A stretch of DNA of 64,000 nt from Paracraurococcus lichenis (GTDB lineage Bacteria; Pseudomonadota; Alphaproteobacteria; Acetobacterales; Acetobacteraceae): assembly GCF_030657435.1 (NCBI RefSeq), contig NZ_JAUTWS010000023.1, forward strand, positions 35,742-99,741, read 5' to 3'. Position 1 is the first letter of the stretch, and each line of letters starts with the position of its first letter. Of the stretch, positions 49,956 to 57,963 are shown one piece after another. The position numbers and the translations under genes were made by a program. The notes beneath the pieces were generated by a model. It searched no databases. It was given only the letters and a program-made list of their open reading frames with translations, and had not been told where the DNA came from.

Positions 49956-51059
49956 CTACCACTGGTCGGCTAGCTGCCAGATGGTGGTCCAGCACGCAGA
50001 GCACTCAATGTCCTCAAGCCGAGCCTTCACAAGGGCCTGCAAGCGGGGATTAGCGACCAGCTGCTGCCTAACCTCTGCGAAGTAGGCGGCCCTCTCTCCC
50101 ATTAGCTGCTGATGCGCTCGTTGAATGCGGGCGTCGATGTCCGTATCCGAGTGAGACGGTGGTGCCGTGATAACGGGAATTTCGAAAGTGATTTTCTTGT
50201 CGTCACCGAGGACGGCTTTGATCGCCGCTACATTCGCCTCATACAACTTCCGAGCTTTCTCGTCGTTGGCAAAGCGGTCTTCGGTTTCCAGCGAATCAGC
50301 GGCGCGCTGTAGCGCCTTGGTGATCACGGTTCTCTCGGCATGAAAGGCTATTTCAGCCGGACTGGTGGCCTTTTGGACGGCTGCCCCGACAGTGAGGTCA
50401 CGACTAACTTCAGTGATGAAGTTGTTGACGGCAGCAATACCACGGTTCACGTTCTCCAGCGGTCCTGGCTGCGTCGGCTTTGAGGTCGCAGTAGCCTCCA
50501 CCTTTTGACTCGCTGAGATAGCCGTGCGTACCCTCTGGACTGCTTCGTCTGGTTTATTGAAGACGATCTTCGCGGGGATACGAATTGTGGTGTATCCCTT
50601 GCCGCGCAGGTATTCATCGCGGCTTCTGTCCCTGGCCACAGCTTCGGGTGATGAATGGTATGCCGCGCCGTCGATCTCAATCACGAGCCACTCATTGGCG
50701 AGGAAATCCACCCGGTACGGTGGAATCTTGACCTGCAGGTTCAGAGACAGTCCAACTCCCGTTAGAATACCTTTTTCTGGGGTTAGCCCGAAGGCAGGGA
50801 TCATCGCTTCGAGAAAAGCAGTTTCTGCCGGCGAGTCGCAGAACGGTAGGAAATAGGTCTTCCATTTTGGGTCCGCCTTCGTGGTCGTCCAGCGGAGCGC
50901 GTACCATTCTTGTGGCGGTGGCGCTGGCGGATTCCGTAGAGAATCGATAATCGTCCAGCCGAAGAACGCCGCTAGTATGAACAGGTATGGAAAGACGAAC
51001 CCACCCAGGATGAGCAGCCCAGTGACAATAAGGCGGATCTTGATTGTCTTCTCAAGCAT
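49956..51059 (-). CDS. Membrane-anchored DUF559 (Vsr-like PD-(D/E)XK) nuclease domain protein
   Basis: 367 residues from ATG 51059. One hydrophobic segment near the N-terminus (LIVTGLLILGGFVFPYLFILAAFFG). A DUF559 domain follows at about 75-185: SPAETAFLEAM, YRVDFLANEWLVIEIDGAAYH (active-site acids D118 and E128/D130) and YLRGKGYTTIRIPA. DUF559 is the Vsr-like branch of PD-(D/E)XK nucleases. The C-terminal 150 residues are helical with a C-x-x-C pair (ECSACW). A membrane anchor on such a domain suggests action on incoming DNA or a lysogenic-conversion role; this is inference. Confidence 0.75.
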   Translation of the reverse strand: MLEKTIKIRLIVTGLLILGGFVFPYLFILAAFFGWTIIDSLRNPPAPPPQEWYALRWTTTKADPKWKTYFLPFCDSPAETAFLEAMIPAFGLTPEKGILTGVGLSLNLQVKIPPYRVDFLANEWLVIEIDGAAYHSSPEAVARDRSRDEYLRGKGYTTIRIPAKIVFNKPDEAVQRVRTAISASQKVEATATSKPTQPGPLENVNRGIAAVNNFITEVSRDLTVGAAVQKATSPAEIAFHAERTVITKALQRAADSLETEDRFANDEKARKLYEANVAAIKAVLGDDKKITFEIPVITAPPSHSDTDIDARIQRAHQQLMGERAAYFAEVRQQLVANPRLQALVKARLEDIECSACWTTIWQLADQW

Positions 51060-51193
51060 TTCACATCGCACCCGGCGCAAATACCGATGGGAATTATCCG
51101 GTTTGCATGGATAATCTGTTAATGCAAAGGCCGGAGGGGGACTTTGCCCGTCCTCCGCGTACCAAGAACATGGGTTTGCAGATCAGCTCGCCA

Positions 51194-51361
51194 TTAGCTA
51201 CTCGGCCCCGGTCGCTGCTTCATGCACAGCAGCAGTATGCCCGCCGCTACCATGCTGACGGCGATGTCGGGAGTGACCGCATCGAGTAGGTAGGCCACCA
51301 GGGCAGCGGCGATGATCGCCACTCCCTGGATGCTGCTCGACTGCTGTAGCCACGCCTTCAT
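51194..51361 (-). CDS. Small holin-like membrane protein
   Basis: 55 residues (MKAWLQQSSSIQGVAIIAAA to CMKQRPGPSS), two hydrophobic helices (QGVAIIAAALVAYLLDAV and DIAVSMVAAGILLLCM) and a charged C-terminus. The ATG lies five bases after the stop of the preceding 90-residue gene, so it is coupled to it. Size and topology fit a holin or holin-like tail-associated protein, but no endolysin gene is adjacent here. Confidence 0.6.
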   Translation of the reverse strand: MKAWLQQSSSIQGVAIIAAALVAYLLDAVTPDIAVSMVAAGILLLCMKQRPGPSS

Positions 51362-51366
51362 CAAAC

Positions 51367-51639
51367 TCAGACGTCAAGCGCGCCGCTGTAGGTGCTGCGC
51401 GACTTCAGCAGCGCATAGCTCTGCGCCAGCGGGTTGCTGCCGTCGATCGTGTCCTGATAGGCGAAGCTCTCCGGTGTGGTGGTGAGAATGTCGCTGGGAT
51501 TTGCCCACCGCGTAGCTGCATCTGCATAGGTCGCAAACATCACGTTGATCGTGCCGTGATCGCTGCTCATCATGAGCACACGGAGATATGCCTCAGGGTA
51601 GTCGTTCACACCGTCATTGTAATCCATCTGAAGTGCCAT
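51367..51639 (-). CDS. Phage late-operon protein of unknown function
   Basis: 90 residues from ATG 51639 with AAGGAGACAAGC just before it. Sequence MALQMDYNDGVNDYPEAYLRVLMMS..., a small acidic, beta-rich protein without recognised domain. It follows the YadA-like fibre gene by about 10 bp and precedes the holin-like gene, so it belongs to the late operon, probably as a tail fibre or host-range accessory. Confidence 0.65.
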   Translation of the reverse strand: MALQMDYNDGVNDYPEAYLRVLMMSSDHGTINVMFATYADAATRWANPSDILTTTPESFAYQDTIDGSNPLAQSYALLKSRSTYSGALDV

Positions 51640-51649
51640 GCTTGTCTCC

Positions 51650-52666
51650 TTATCCGAAAACTTCGATTGCATCGACGCGAATGTGCCACTGAATGGTCTT
51701 GGCACTCTCGCCGGTGACTCTGGCGCGTAGTGCGCCGTTGGTAGTGTCTGCATCCCACGTGATGATCCACGTCAGCGATCCCGTGTTGAAAGTGTTGACG
51801 GTGGTGACTGCGCCGATCAGTGCTGTGGTCGCCGCCGTGGCGTCGCGTTTGATGCAGCCCACATATTCCCATGCCATGCGGTCGCCCTTGGAATCAGTGC
51901 GATGCGCGACGGCATATGCTTTGAAAAACCAGCAGGAGTTGGCGATCAACACCATGCGGTTGCTCAATGATGTCCAGGCAAACAACTCGGTCTGCGTGGC
52001 GTCTGAGGTGGAGTTGTAAACCTGCATGGTCAGTGTCTGACCGTTGGAATTTGCACCACCCAGAGCCAACGAGCTTGGCGCACGAGGCTTGCCGTTTTGA
52101 TGGATGCCGATGGCGTATGTCTGGCTGTTATCGGTCGAGTTATTCCCCAGCGCGATGCTGTTTGAACTGTTTGCTGTAGCGGCACCCCCAATGGCCACAC
52201 TGCTACCGGCTGACGCGCCAAGTCCGACTGCTGTGCCTGACGATGACTGAGCACCTGCACCGAGAGAAACGCCCGTGCCGACTGTGGCGCTCTTTCCGAT
52301 AGCAACGCCGGAATATTTAAAGGTGCTTGATGCCGTACCAACGGTGATCTTGTTCCCGATGAGCACCATGTCGCCGTCGCTGGCACTGACATTGGTGTTG
52401 CCGTACATCGTCGTGCCGTTGCCGATAATGATGTTGCCAGCATTCAAGCTGCCGTTGGCGTAAGCCTGTGTGCCGTGCAGTGTGTTGCTGGAACCGATGA
52501 TGATGCTCAGGTCCTGCAACCCATTCACCTGGTTGTTGGTGCCGAGCACGATGGCGTTCTGCGACTGAGATCCCGACAGCGCATCGCCGTCGCCGATCGT
52601 CAGGTTATTTCTCCCAGCGCCATATCTGAGACCGGTCGAAACAAGCGGAAGGAAGCCGCTGTTCAT
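51650..52666 (-). CDS. Tail fibre protein with YadA-head-like repeats
   Basis: 338 residues. Residues 30-190 carry repeats of the YadA-head/left-handed beta-roll kind: IGSSNTLHG, IIIGNGTTMYGN, VAIGKSATVGTGVSLGAGA, AVGLGASAGSSVAIGGAAT and SIALGNNSTDNS. The C-terminal 150 residues form a separate, tryptophan-containing domain that may bind the host surface. Trimeric fibres of this build are common receptor-binding proteins. It is encoded directly after a short structural gene and before the collagen-like gene in the late operon. Confidence 0.8.
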   Translation of the reverse strand: MNSGFLPLVSTGLRYGAGRNNLTIGDGDALSGSQSQNAIVLGTNNQVNGLQDLSIIIGSSNTLHGTQAYANGSLNAGNIIIGNGTTMYGNTNVSASDGDMVLIGNKITVGTASSTFKYSGVAIGKSATVGTGVSLGAGAQSSSGTAVGLGASAGSSVAIGGAATANSSNSIALGNNSTDNSQTYAIGIHQNGKPRAPSSLALGGANSNGQTLTMQVYNSTSDATQTELFAWTSLSNRMVLIANSCWFFKAYAVAHRTDSKGDRMAWEYVGCIKRDATAATTALIGAVTTVNTFNTGSLTWIITWDADTTNGALRARVTGESAKTIQWHIRVDAIEVFG

Positions 52667-53050
52667 TTAAAAATCCCCGCCCTCAATCACAACATTAAAT
52701 GGCTGCCCGGTGGCGACGTTAGTCCCCACTTTCACGCTGTAGCCAGCTGGCAGAATCAATCCCAGCGACACTGTGCCCGACCATGCTGGTGAGGTGGTGC
52801 TGGCGGTGGTGACGAGCACGGTAATCTCACGATAGAGCCGGTTGTTGGTGCCGTCAGACACGAAAATGGTGATGGTACCAGCAGCAGTGGTGACTGAGGC
52901 CGTGACGGTGATGCGTTCAACGCGACTGCCATTGGCGCCGGCAGTGAAGGCAGTGGTGAGAGTGCCCGTACCATCACGCGCCGTGTTCGCCGTGGTGACT
53001 GTGCTGAGAGCGATCTTTGGTGTCGCTACGAAAATCGGCGCTGTTGCCAT
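52667..53050 (-). CDS. Phage tail/virion protein of unknown function
   Basis: 127 residues, almost entirely beta strand (RVERITVTASVTTAAGTITIFVSDGTNNRLYREITVLV..., described by its ends). Its stop abuts the start of the YadA-like fibre gene by one base. Threonine/valine-rich content and position between two fibre genes suggest a fibre or decoration component with a jelly-roll-like domain. No family recognised. Confidence 0.68.
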   Translation of the reverse strand: MATAPIFVATPKIALSTVTTANTARDGTGTLTTAFTAGANGSRVERITVTASVTTAAGTITIFVSDGTNNRLYREITVLVTTASTTSPAWSGTVSLGLILPAGYSVKVGTNVATGQPFNVVIEGGDF

Positions 53051-53062
53051 GCGCTAGTCTCC

Positions 53063-54196
53063 TCAAAGGTAGCCGAGCGAGTACCACGTCAAACCGGTCG
53101 GGCTGCTTGAGCCAGAGCTTGATGGCGCGTCGGCGTTTACGAAGTTGGTGCCGTCATACTTAATGATCTGGCCGGTGGACGGCGTGGTGATCACCACGTC
53201 GGTAAGGCTGTCCAAATTGGTTGGAATTGTCGGCTTGCCGCTGAGGCTGCTGTAAGGCAGCTGACCCCAAGCGGTGTCGTATGCGGTGCTGGAATTCTTC
53301 AGCAGTACGTCGCCGGCATTGCCGCCAGCCGCTACGCCAGGACCAGTCGCGCCGGTGGCTCCCGTTGCACCAGTTGCACCGGTCGCACCTGTTGGCCCTT
53401 GAATGCCTTGGGTACCGGGAATGCCTTGCGGCCCTTGTGGGCCGATGTCGCCCTGCGGACCAGTTGCGCCAGTAGCACCTGCGGGGCCGGTCGCACCGAC
53501 TGGTCCTTGAATGCCTTGGGCGCCGGTATCGCCTTTGTCCCCTTTGGGTCCTGTCGCGCCAACTGCTCCCGTTGCTCCGGTCGCACCAGCTGGTCCTTGA
53601 ATGCCTTGGGGCCCAACGTCTCCGGTGTCGCCTTTGTCCCCTTTGGGTCCTGTCGCGCCAACTGCTCCCGTTGCTCCGGTCGCACCAGCTGGACCTTGAA
53701 TGCCTTGGGCGCCGGTATCGCCTTTGTCACCCTTGGGGCCAGTTGCACCTGTCGCACCAGCTGGTCCAGTTGCGCCAGTGGCACCTGTCAGCCCTTGAAT
53801 GCCTTGCGCTCCGGTATCGCCCTTGGCACCGGTTGCTCCCGTTGCACCAGTAGCGCCTACTGGCCCTTGAGGGCCGACATCGCCTTGGTCACCTTTGGGG
53901 CCAGTAGCGCCGGTCGCGCCAGTGTCGCCTTTGGGCCCCTGGATGCCTTGGATGCCCTGAGGACCAACATCGCCAGTATCGCCCTTGTCCCCTTTGAGAC
54001 CTTGGATGCCTTGTGCGCCGGTATCACCCGGATCGCCTTTGTCGCCCTTTGGCCCTTGAGGGCCGGTATCGCCTTTGGGGGCGATCACAGGCAGCGAAGC
54101 GACTTGCAGCACGCGCTTGATGGTGTTCGGGTTTTCCTCAACCCGAAGCACCTGATTGGAGATATTCTCCTCAACGACGAGAACAGTTTTTGTCAT
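53063..54196 (-). CDS. Collagen-like (Gly-X-Y) phage tail fibre protein
   Basis: 377 residues. A 40-residue N-terminal head (MTKTVLVVEENISNQVLRVE...) is followed by about 235 residues of Gly-X-Y triplets (GDTGPQGPKGDKGDPGDTGAQ and similar) that form a collagen-type trimer, then a globular C-terminus (VLLKNSSTAYDTAWGQLP...). At the DNA level a 65-bp unit is repeated exactly at 53529-53593 and 53628-53692 (offset 99 bp), a recent expansion. Its ATG overlaps the stop of the preceding gene. Length of the rod is likely to vary between relatives. Confidence 0.88.
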   Translation of the reverse strand: MTKTVLVVEENISNQVLRVEENPNTIKRVLQVASLPVIAPKGDTGPQGPKGDKGDPGDTGAQGIQGLKGDKGDTGDVGPQGIQGIQGPKGDTGATGATGPKGDQGDVGPQGPVGATGATGATGAKGDTGAQGIQGLTGATGATGPAGATGATGPKGDKGDTGAQGIQGPAGATGATGAVGATGPKGDKGDTGDVGPQGIQGPAGATGATGAVGATGPKGDKGDTGAQGIQGPVGATGPAGATGATGPQGDIGPQGPQGIPGTQGIQGPTGATGATGATGATGATGPGVAAGGNAGDVLLKNSSTAYDTAWGQLPYSSLSGKPTIPTNLDSLTDVVITTPSTGQIIKYDGTNFVNADAPSSSGSSSPTGLTWYSLGYL

Positions 54197-54561
54197 CGTG
54201 TGACGCTCCCCTCGATGAAGCAGGCGCCACCCATGAAGCGAAACACACCGCCGCTCACTGCCAGCTTGAGATCGTAAACAGCACGGCAAGGCGGCAGCGT
54301 TGCTGTATCCTCATCGGCAATCATCAGCGTGATCGTGCCCTCAGTGCCGCCAAGGATGATCCTGCCATTCTCAGTGGTGAGCGTGATCAGTGGCACTGCG
54401 TCGGTAATGCGATGACGAATATGCATGGCGGCCGTGTACCCGGTGAGATCCACAGGGGTGAGAACCTCATTCTCTTCGTCGCAGATTTTTCCCTGCCAGG
54501 TGAATGTGTCGCCCTGAATGATGGTGAGATCATACGGCTCGACGTCTTGAATTTGGGTCAT
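54193..54561 (-). CDS. Phage tail-associated protein of unknown function
   Basis: 122 residues, a small all-beta domain: MTQIQDVEPYDLTIIQGDTFTWQGKICDEENEVLTPVDLTGYTA..., read by its ends. The IIQGDTFTWQ and VYDLKLA segments resemble BppU-like and other small baseplate/fibre chaperone-type proteins that precede fibre genes. The stop overlaps the collagen-like gene start by four bases. Function is inferred from position only. Confidence 0.7.
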   Translation of the reverse strand: MTQIQDVEPYDLTIIQGDTFTWQGKICDEENEVLTPVDLTGYTAAMHIRHRITDAVPLITLTTENGRIILGGTEGTITLMIADEDTATLPPCRAVYDLKLAVSGGVFRFMGGACFIEGSVTR

Positions 54562-54583
54562 GCGACCTCCTGCATAATCGATG

Positions 54584-55018
54584 TCAGATAGCGAGAAGCT
54601 CCGCAGCGCGATCAGCGGTTAGCAAGCCGGCAGCCTTGATGGCATTCACGCCCTCGATCGTCTGCTGATCGGTGAGATCGACATAGGTGGCAGCGGACAA
54701 CTTGAGCAGCCACACCAATACGGAGGCATTGCTCTGCGCCGCTGTGGCGATCGCTGCGCTCTCTTCCGTGCTGAGGCGATTCATGAACTCAAGCCCGGTG
54801 AGACGGGTTTTCGGGAAATGCCAACCCGCCGGGTATTGTTGAGCGAACACGTCCTTCAGCTCATCCTCATTGATGATGCGAGTGGCAAAGCCGCCTGCTT
54901 CCACGAAGGCGGTATAGCTCTCATCAGTAACAGGCACGTACTGCGCGGCAGCGCTGCTGTAGACGCGATCGGCATCTGAACCCACGATCCAGAACCACTT
55001 GTCGGGTGAGTGATTCAT
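54584..55018 (-). CDS. Phage tail fibre-associated protein (XkdW-like small protein)
   Basis: About 144 residues. An N-terminal strand part (PDKWFWIVGSDADRVYSSAAAQYVPV) is like the small proteins that follow tail fibres in Mu-like and PBSX-like phages. The C-terminal 70 residues are helical (LTGLEFMNRLSTEESAAIATAAQ...). The ATG at 55018 overlaps the stop of the fibre gene upstream; an adjacent ATG at 55021 is equally possible. Not confidently assigned to a family. Confidence 0.62.
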   Translation of the reverse strand: MNHSPDKWFWIVGSDADRVYSSAAAQYVPVTDESYTAFVEAGGFATRIINEDELKDVFAQQYPAGWHFPKTRLTGLEFMNRLSTEESAAIATAAQSNASVLVWLLKLSAATYVDLTDQQTIEGVNAIKAAGLLTADRAAELLAI

Positions 55019-56085
55019 CATGCGTACTGACCTCCAGTGTAAAGCGTGCCGCCCCCAGTGCCAGGAAAGTAACCGGTTCCACCGCCGGCGGTATTGCAGA
55101 CAGAATTGAAGTACATGAGATAACGCACGCCGGTTGCAGTGCCGCTGTAGCTGAATGACCCGGCCACGATGTTGCTGTTGTAATATCCGCAAACGAAGGC
55201 TGTGGAGAAATTCGGAGTATTGGTGACAGTGCAGCTTGAGTTAGAAAGATAGATGCTGCCCGAGTTTTCCGCGTATGCAAAACACGGCGCACCACCGATG
55301 ATCTCGAAACTCGCTGCGCCGTAATCTGACCTGAGTGCGTCGATTTGCCCGGTGCTGTCGGCATAAAGATGTGCCGTGCCGCAGGAGTTAAACCGCACAT
55401 TGTCGTAATAGATGGATGTGCCTTTATTGGCCCTGAGCGCGCAACCAGTACCACCAGTTGGTGACCCTGTCGCTTGAAGCGTGAGCGAGGAGATCCAAAT
55501 CTGACCACCAAAGGTGAAGTTGAAGCAGTTGCCTTGCGACACGGTGATAACGGCACTTGGAGCGTAGCCTGAGTTACCGGCGATGAAGACGCGCCTTGCA
55601 TTCATGGGCTTGTAGGTGGACGTGATACCTGCGGAATAATACCCGTTTCTCACCCAGATATAGACATCAAAGAATGCGCAGTCGTAGTTCGCGCAGATCA
55701 TGTCCCAGGCTTTTTGCAGGGTATATAGCGGCGCAGCCGATGTTCCAGGGTTGGTGTCATTCCCCGACGTGGCGTCCACGTAGATGTAGAGCGAGGTAGT
55801 GAGCACGGTGCGTCCGCCGGAAGACGAGCCAGATCCAGAACCAGATCCCGCAAGGGTCTGAATGGCGGTCAGCAGCTGATTCTGCTTCGTCTTGTCGGGT
55901 GTGATGCCGGCCGCTGTGAGCACATTGAGGATTTCAGCCTGCTGTGCATTCAGCCAATCTGCCGTAACCACGGTACCGGCAATACCCAGTGCAGGATTGC
56001 CGTCAGTGAACCAACCAGGCGTCCCAGCGGCGCCCGGCGTGGGCATCACTGAGACGGCGGTCGATGAATCAATTTTATGGACCAT
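55018..56085 (-). CDS. Phage tail fibre protein with beta-helix domain
   Basis: 355 residues. The N-terminus (PGWFTDGNPALGIAGTVVTADWLNAQQAEILNVLTAAGI) is the attachment domain typical of Mu- and P2-type tail fibres. After a Gly/Ser linker the rest resembles a right-handed parallel beta-helix (YVDATSGNDTNPGTSAAPLYTLQKAW, then many SxN turns), a fold of many receptor-binding and depolymerase fibres. No catalytic residues could be assigned. It follows the gp48-type gene by about 75 bp. Confidence 0.82.
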   Translation of the reverse strand: MVHKIDSSTAVSVMPTPGAAGTPGWFTDGNPALGIAGTVVTADWLNAQQAEILNVLTAAGITPDKTKQNQLLTAIQTLAGSGSGSGSSSGGRTVLTTSLYIYVDATSGNDTNPGTSAAPLYTLQKAWDMICANYDCAFFDVYIWVRNGYYSAGITSTYKPMNARRVFIAGNSGYAPSAVITVSQGNCFNFTFGGQIWISSLTLQATGSPTGGTGCALRANKGTSIYYDNVRFNSCGTAHLYADSTGQIDALRSDYGAASFEIIGGAPCFAYAENSGSIYLSNSSCTVTNTPNFSTAFVCGYYNSNIVAGSFSYSGTATGVRYLMYFNSVCNTAGGGTGYFPGTGGGTLYTGGQYA

Positions 56086-56160
56086 ACAGGCGCCTCGCGT
56101 ATCAGGATGGAAGGGTTATTCCGGCTATTTACCTGATCTACGCGAAACGGCTGTGTGTGC

Positions 56161-56760
56161 TTATGTGTAGCTGAAGACCGGACGTGTATGCGCAGGAGCA
56201 ATGCGTGTGAGTTCGCAAACCAGCACGTCATTGCCGAAACTGGTGAGTGGCTCACCTGCTGTGCTGCTGCCTGCTGTGAAGTGGCGGATGTTCAGCAGTG
56301 CGGCGTTGATGCGCATCACGAACTGCATGCCTTCGGCCATAAGCGGCTGACCGGCACGCATTGCACCAGCGCGGCTGGGCTCATATTCAGTGATGGTGAT
56401 GGGATAACCCAGCGCAGCCGCGATATCGATGAAATGCTGAAGGGATTGGCCGCCACTGTCGATGAAGCGTGCCACCACCTGTGCGCGACGAGCTTGCAGT
56501 GTCGGTGCTGGCCCTTGGCACTCGTCGGGCAGTCCGAGGCTCGCTTCCCACTCGGGCAACAGCTCAATCGTGCTGCTGGGGAAGGTATCAACGAGGAGGT
56601 TGCCTGCGCTGTGACTGTTGGTCACGTAAACTGGTACCAGTGCCGCGGCCGTGCGAGTGAGGTTGCTCTCAGTCTCCTTCGGCCAAGCTTTGCCGGTGGG
56701 AAGGAGATTGAGGAAGGCTTGAGCGAACTGCTCAGCAGTGTAGGTGGGGATCGAAGCCAT
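56161..56760 (-). CDS. DUF2313 tail protein (Mu gp48-like, YmfQ family)
   Basis: 199 residues. FLNLLPTGKAWPKETESNLTR at 17-37 is the DUF2313 signature. LLVDTFPSSTIELLPEWEASLGLPDECQG and the GQSLQHFIDIAAALGYPITITEYEPSRAGAM segment follow the family pattern. It is the last baseplate-region component before tail fibre attachment in Mu-like phages. Its stop region touches the gp47-type gene (one-base overlap). Confidence 0.85.
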   Translation of the reverse strand: MASIPTYTAEQFAQAFLNLLPTGKAWPKETESNLTRTAAALVPVYVTNSHSAGNLLVDTFPSSTIELLPEWEASLGLPDECQGPAPTLQARRAQVVARFIDSGGQSLQHFIDIAAALGYPITITEYEPSRAGAMRAGQPLMAEGMQFVMRINAALLNIRHFTAGSSTAGEPLTSFGNDVLVCELTRIAPAHTRPVFSYT

Positions 56761-57869
56761 CAGCTGAAGCTCACAGTGCCAACGCTAGGAAGCGAGCCAA
56801 CTGCGATGTTCACAGGGGCAGCAGGGGATGACAGAGTGAAGTGATCAACGCCAGTCACACGGGCGATCGCCGACGTGATGGCAGAGGGGTAAATCGTCGT
56901 ACCCAGTGGCGAGCCGATGTTGACGAACAGCTCTGCTAGCTCGGCCTTCACCGCATCCTGATTGGCCAGGGAGTTGGGGCTGAAGTTGGCGATGCTGATA
57001 TTGATCGGCTGCGGGGTAGGGGCGCAGACGTAGACCAGTGCGGTGGCAGGGCGAAGCGGGTTGATGGCATTGGCCACAGTCAGCTGATCACCGGTTGCTG
57101 CGGTGGCGCGCTTCTCGAGAGTGGCCACACCATTGCTGCCCTGTGGGTAACCCGCGTTGAGCGCCTGCGCGTTGTCCAGCATGACGTACAACACCACGCT
57201 GCCGTTGCCCGCCCCATTGGGATTACACCATGCACGGGTTACACCTGGCACTGCCAGTGCCCAATTGATGTAGTCGGTCGCTGCACCGCCTTGCGGAGGG
57301 GAGGCATATTTGAGGAGCATGCGCGTGCGGAGTGCATCGTCATCCTCCACGTCGGCACCGCCTGTGAGATCCGTGCTCGCTGTGCCAGCACTGGTAATCC
57401 CAGCGATGGGGTTAGCCAGGGTGACGGCGACACCGATATTGGCATTGCCCGTAGAACCAGCCTCCACAGCGCTGACAGTCGCATCCACACTGCCGGAGCT
57501 ACCAACCGCAACCGAGGCGGTCGTCGTGTAGGTAACACCGTCTGCGCGGGTCACTACGCTGCCCGCTGGTATCACTGTTCCAGCTACCCCGGCGAATGTG
57601 ACCTTGCCCTGTGCGTATGTTGCAGGGGTCCGTAAGACGCCTTTGAGCGCTGCCCATGCATCGAGGAATTCACCGGTTGCAGTGAACGGCACGCTCTGCT
57701 TTGCGATCCAATCGAGATAGCCGAAGTGCAAATGAGAGAAGCCAGCTTGCGTGGTGGCGAGTGTGCCGAGCACTGAGTTGCGAAGCGGCGTACCAGTGGG
57801 CAGTGCGTTGGCGATTTCTTGCAACGCCTGTCGCTGCAAATCCGTCAGAGACGGGCGATAGAAGGGCAT
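56760..57869 (-). CDS. Baseplate J/gp47-like protein
   Basis: 369 residues. The J-protein core is recognisable from VTFAGVAGTVIPAGSVVTRADGVTYTTT and the GGADVEDDDALRTRMLLKYASPPQGGAATDYINWALAVPGVTRAW segment (read by its ends). Mu gp47/J forms baseplate wedges that anchor fibres and hub. It follows, in the minus direction, the gp46-type gene, but is separated from it here by the inserted plus-strand gene 57964-58578. Confidence 0.9.
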   Translation of the reverse strand: MPFYRPSLTDLQRQALQEIANALPTGTPLRNSVLGTLATTQAGFSHLHFGYLDWIAKQSVPFTATGEFLDAWAALKGVLRTPATYAQGKVTFAGVAGTVIPAGSVVTRADGVTYTTTASVAVGSSGSVDATVSAVEAGSTGNANIGVAVTLANPIAGITSAGTASTDLTGGADVEDDDALRTRMLLKYASPPQGGAATDYINWALAVPGVTRAWCNPNGAGNGSVVLYVMLDNAQALNAGYPQGSNGVATLEKRATAATGDQLTVANAINPLRPATALVYVCAPTPQPINISIANFSPNSLANQDAVKAELAELFVNIGSPLGTTIYPSAITSAIARVTGVDHFTLSSPAAPVNIAVGSLPSVGTVSFS

Positions 57870-57963
57870 ATGGGTACCTCACTGTGAGTGTCGTCCCATA
57901 TTTACCGAGAGATGCCCAAACCAACGTCTGGTCAGACCTCCACGAGGGTGCCAAGCTTCAGAC

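Noticed and set aside
53300..54080. Regularly spaced short repeats that look like a CRISPR array
   Set aside because: They encode Gly-X-Y collagen triplets in one frame, have no constant repeat/spacer lengths, and no cas genes are present.
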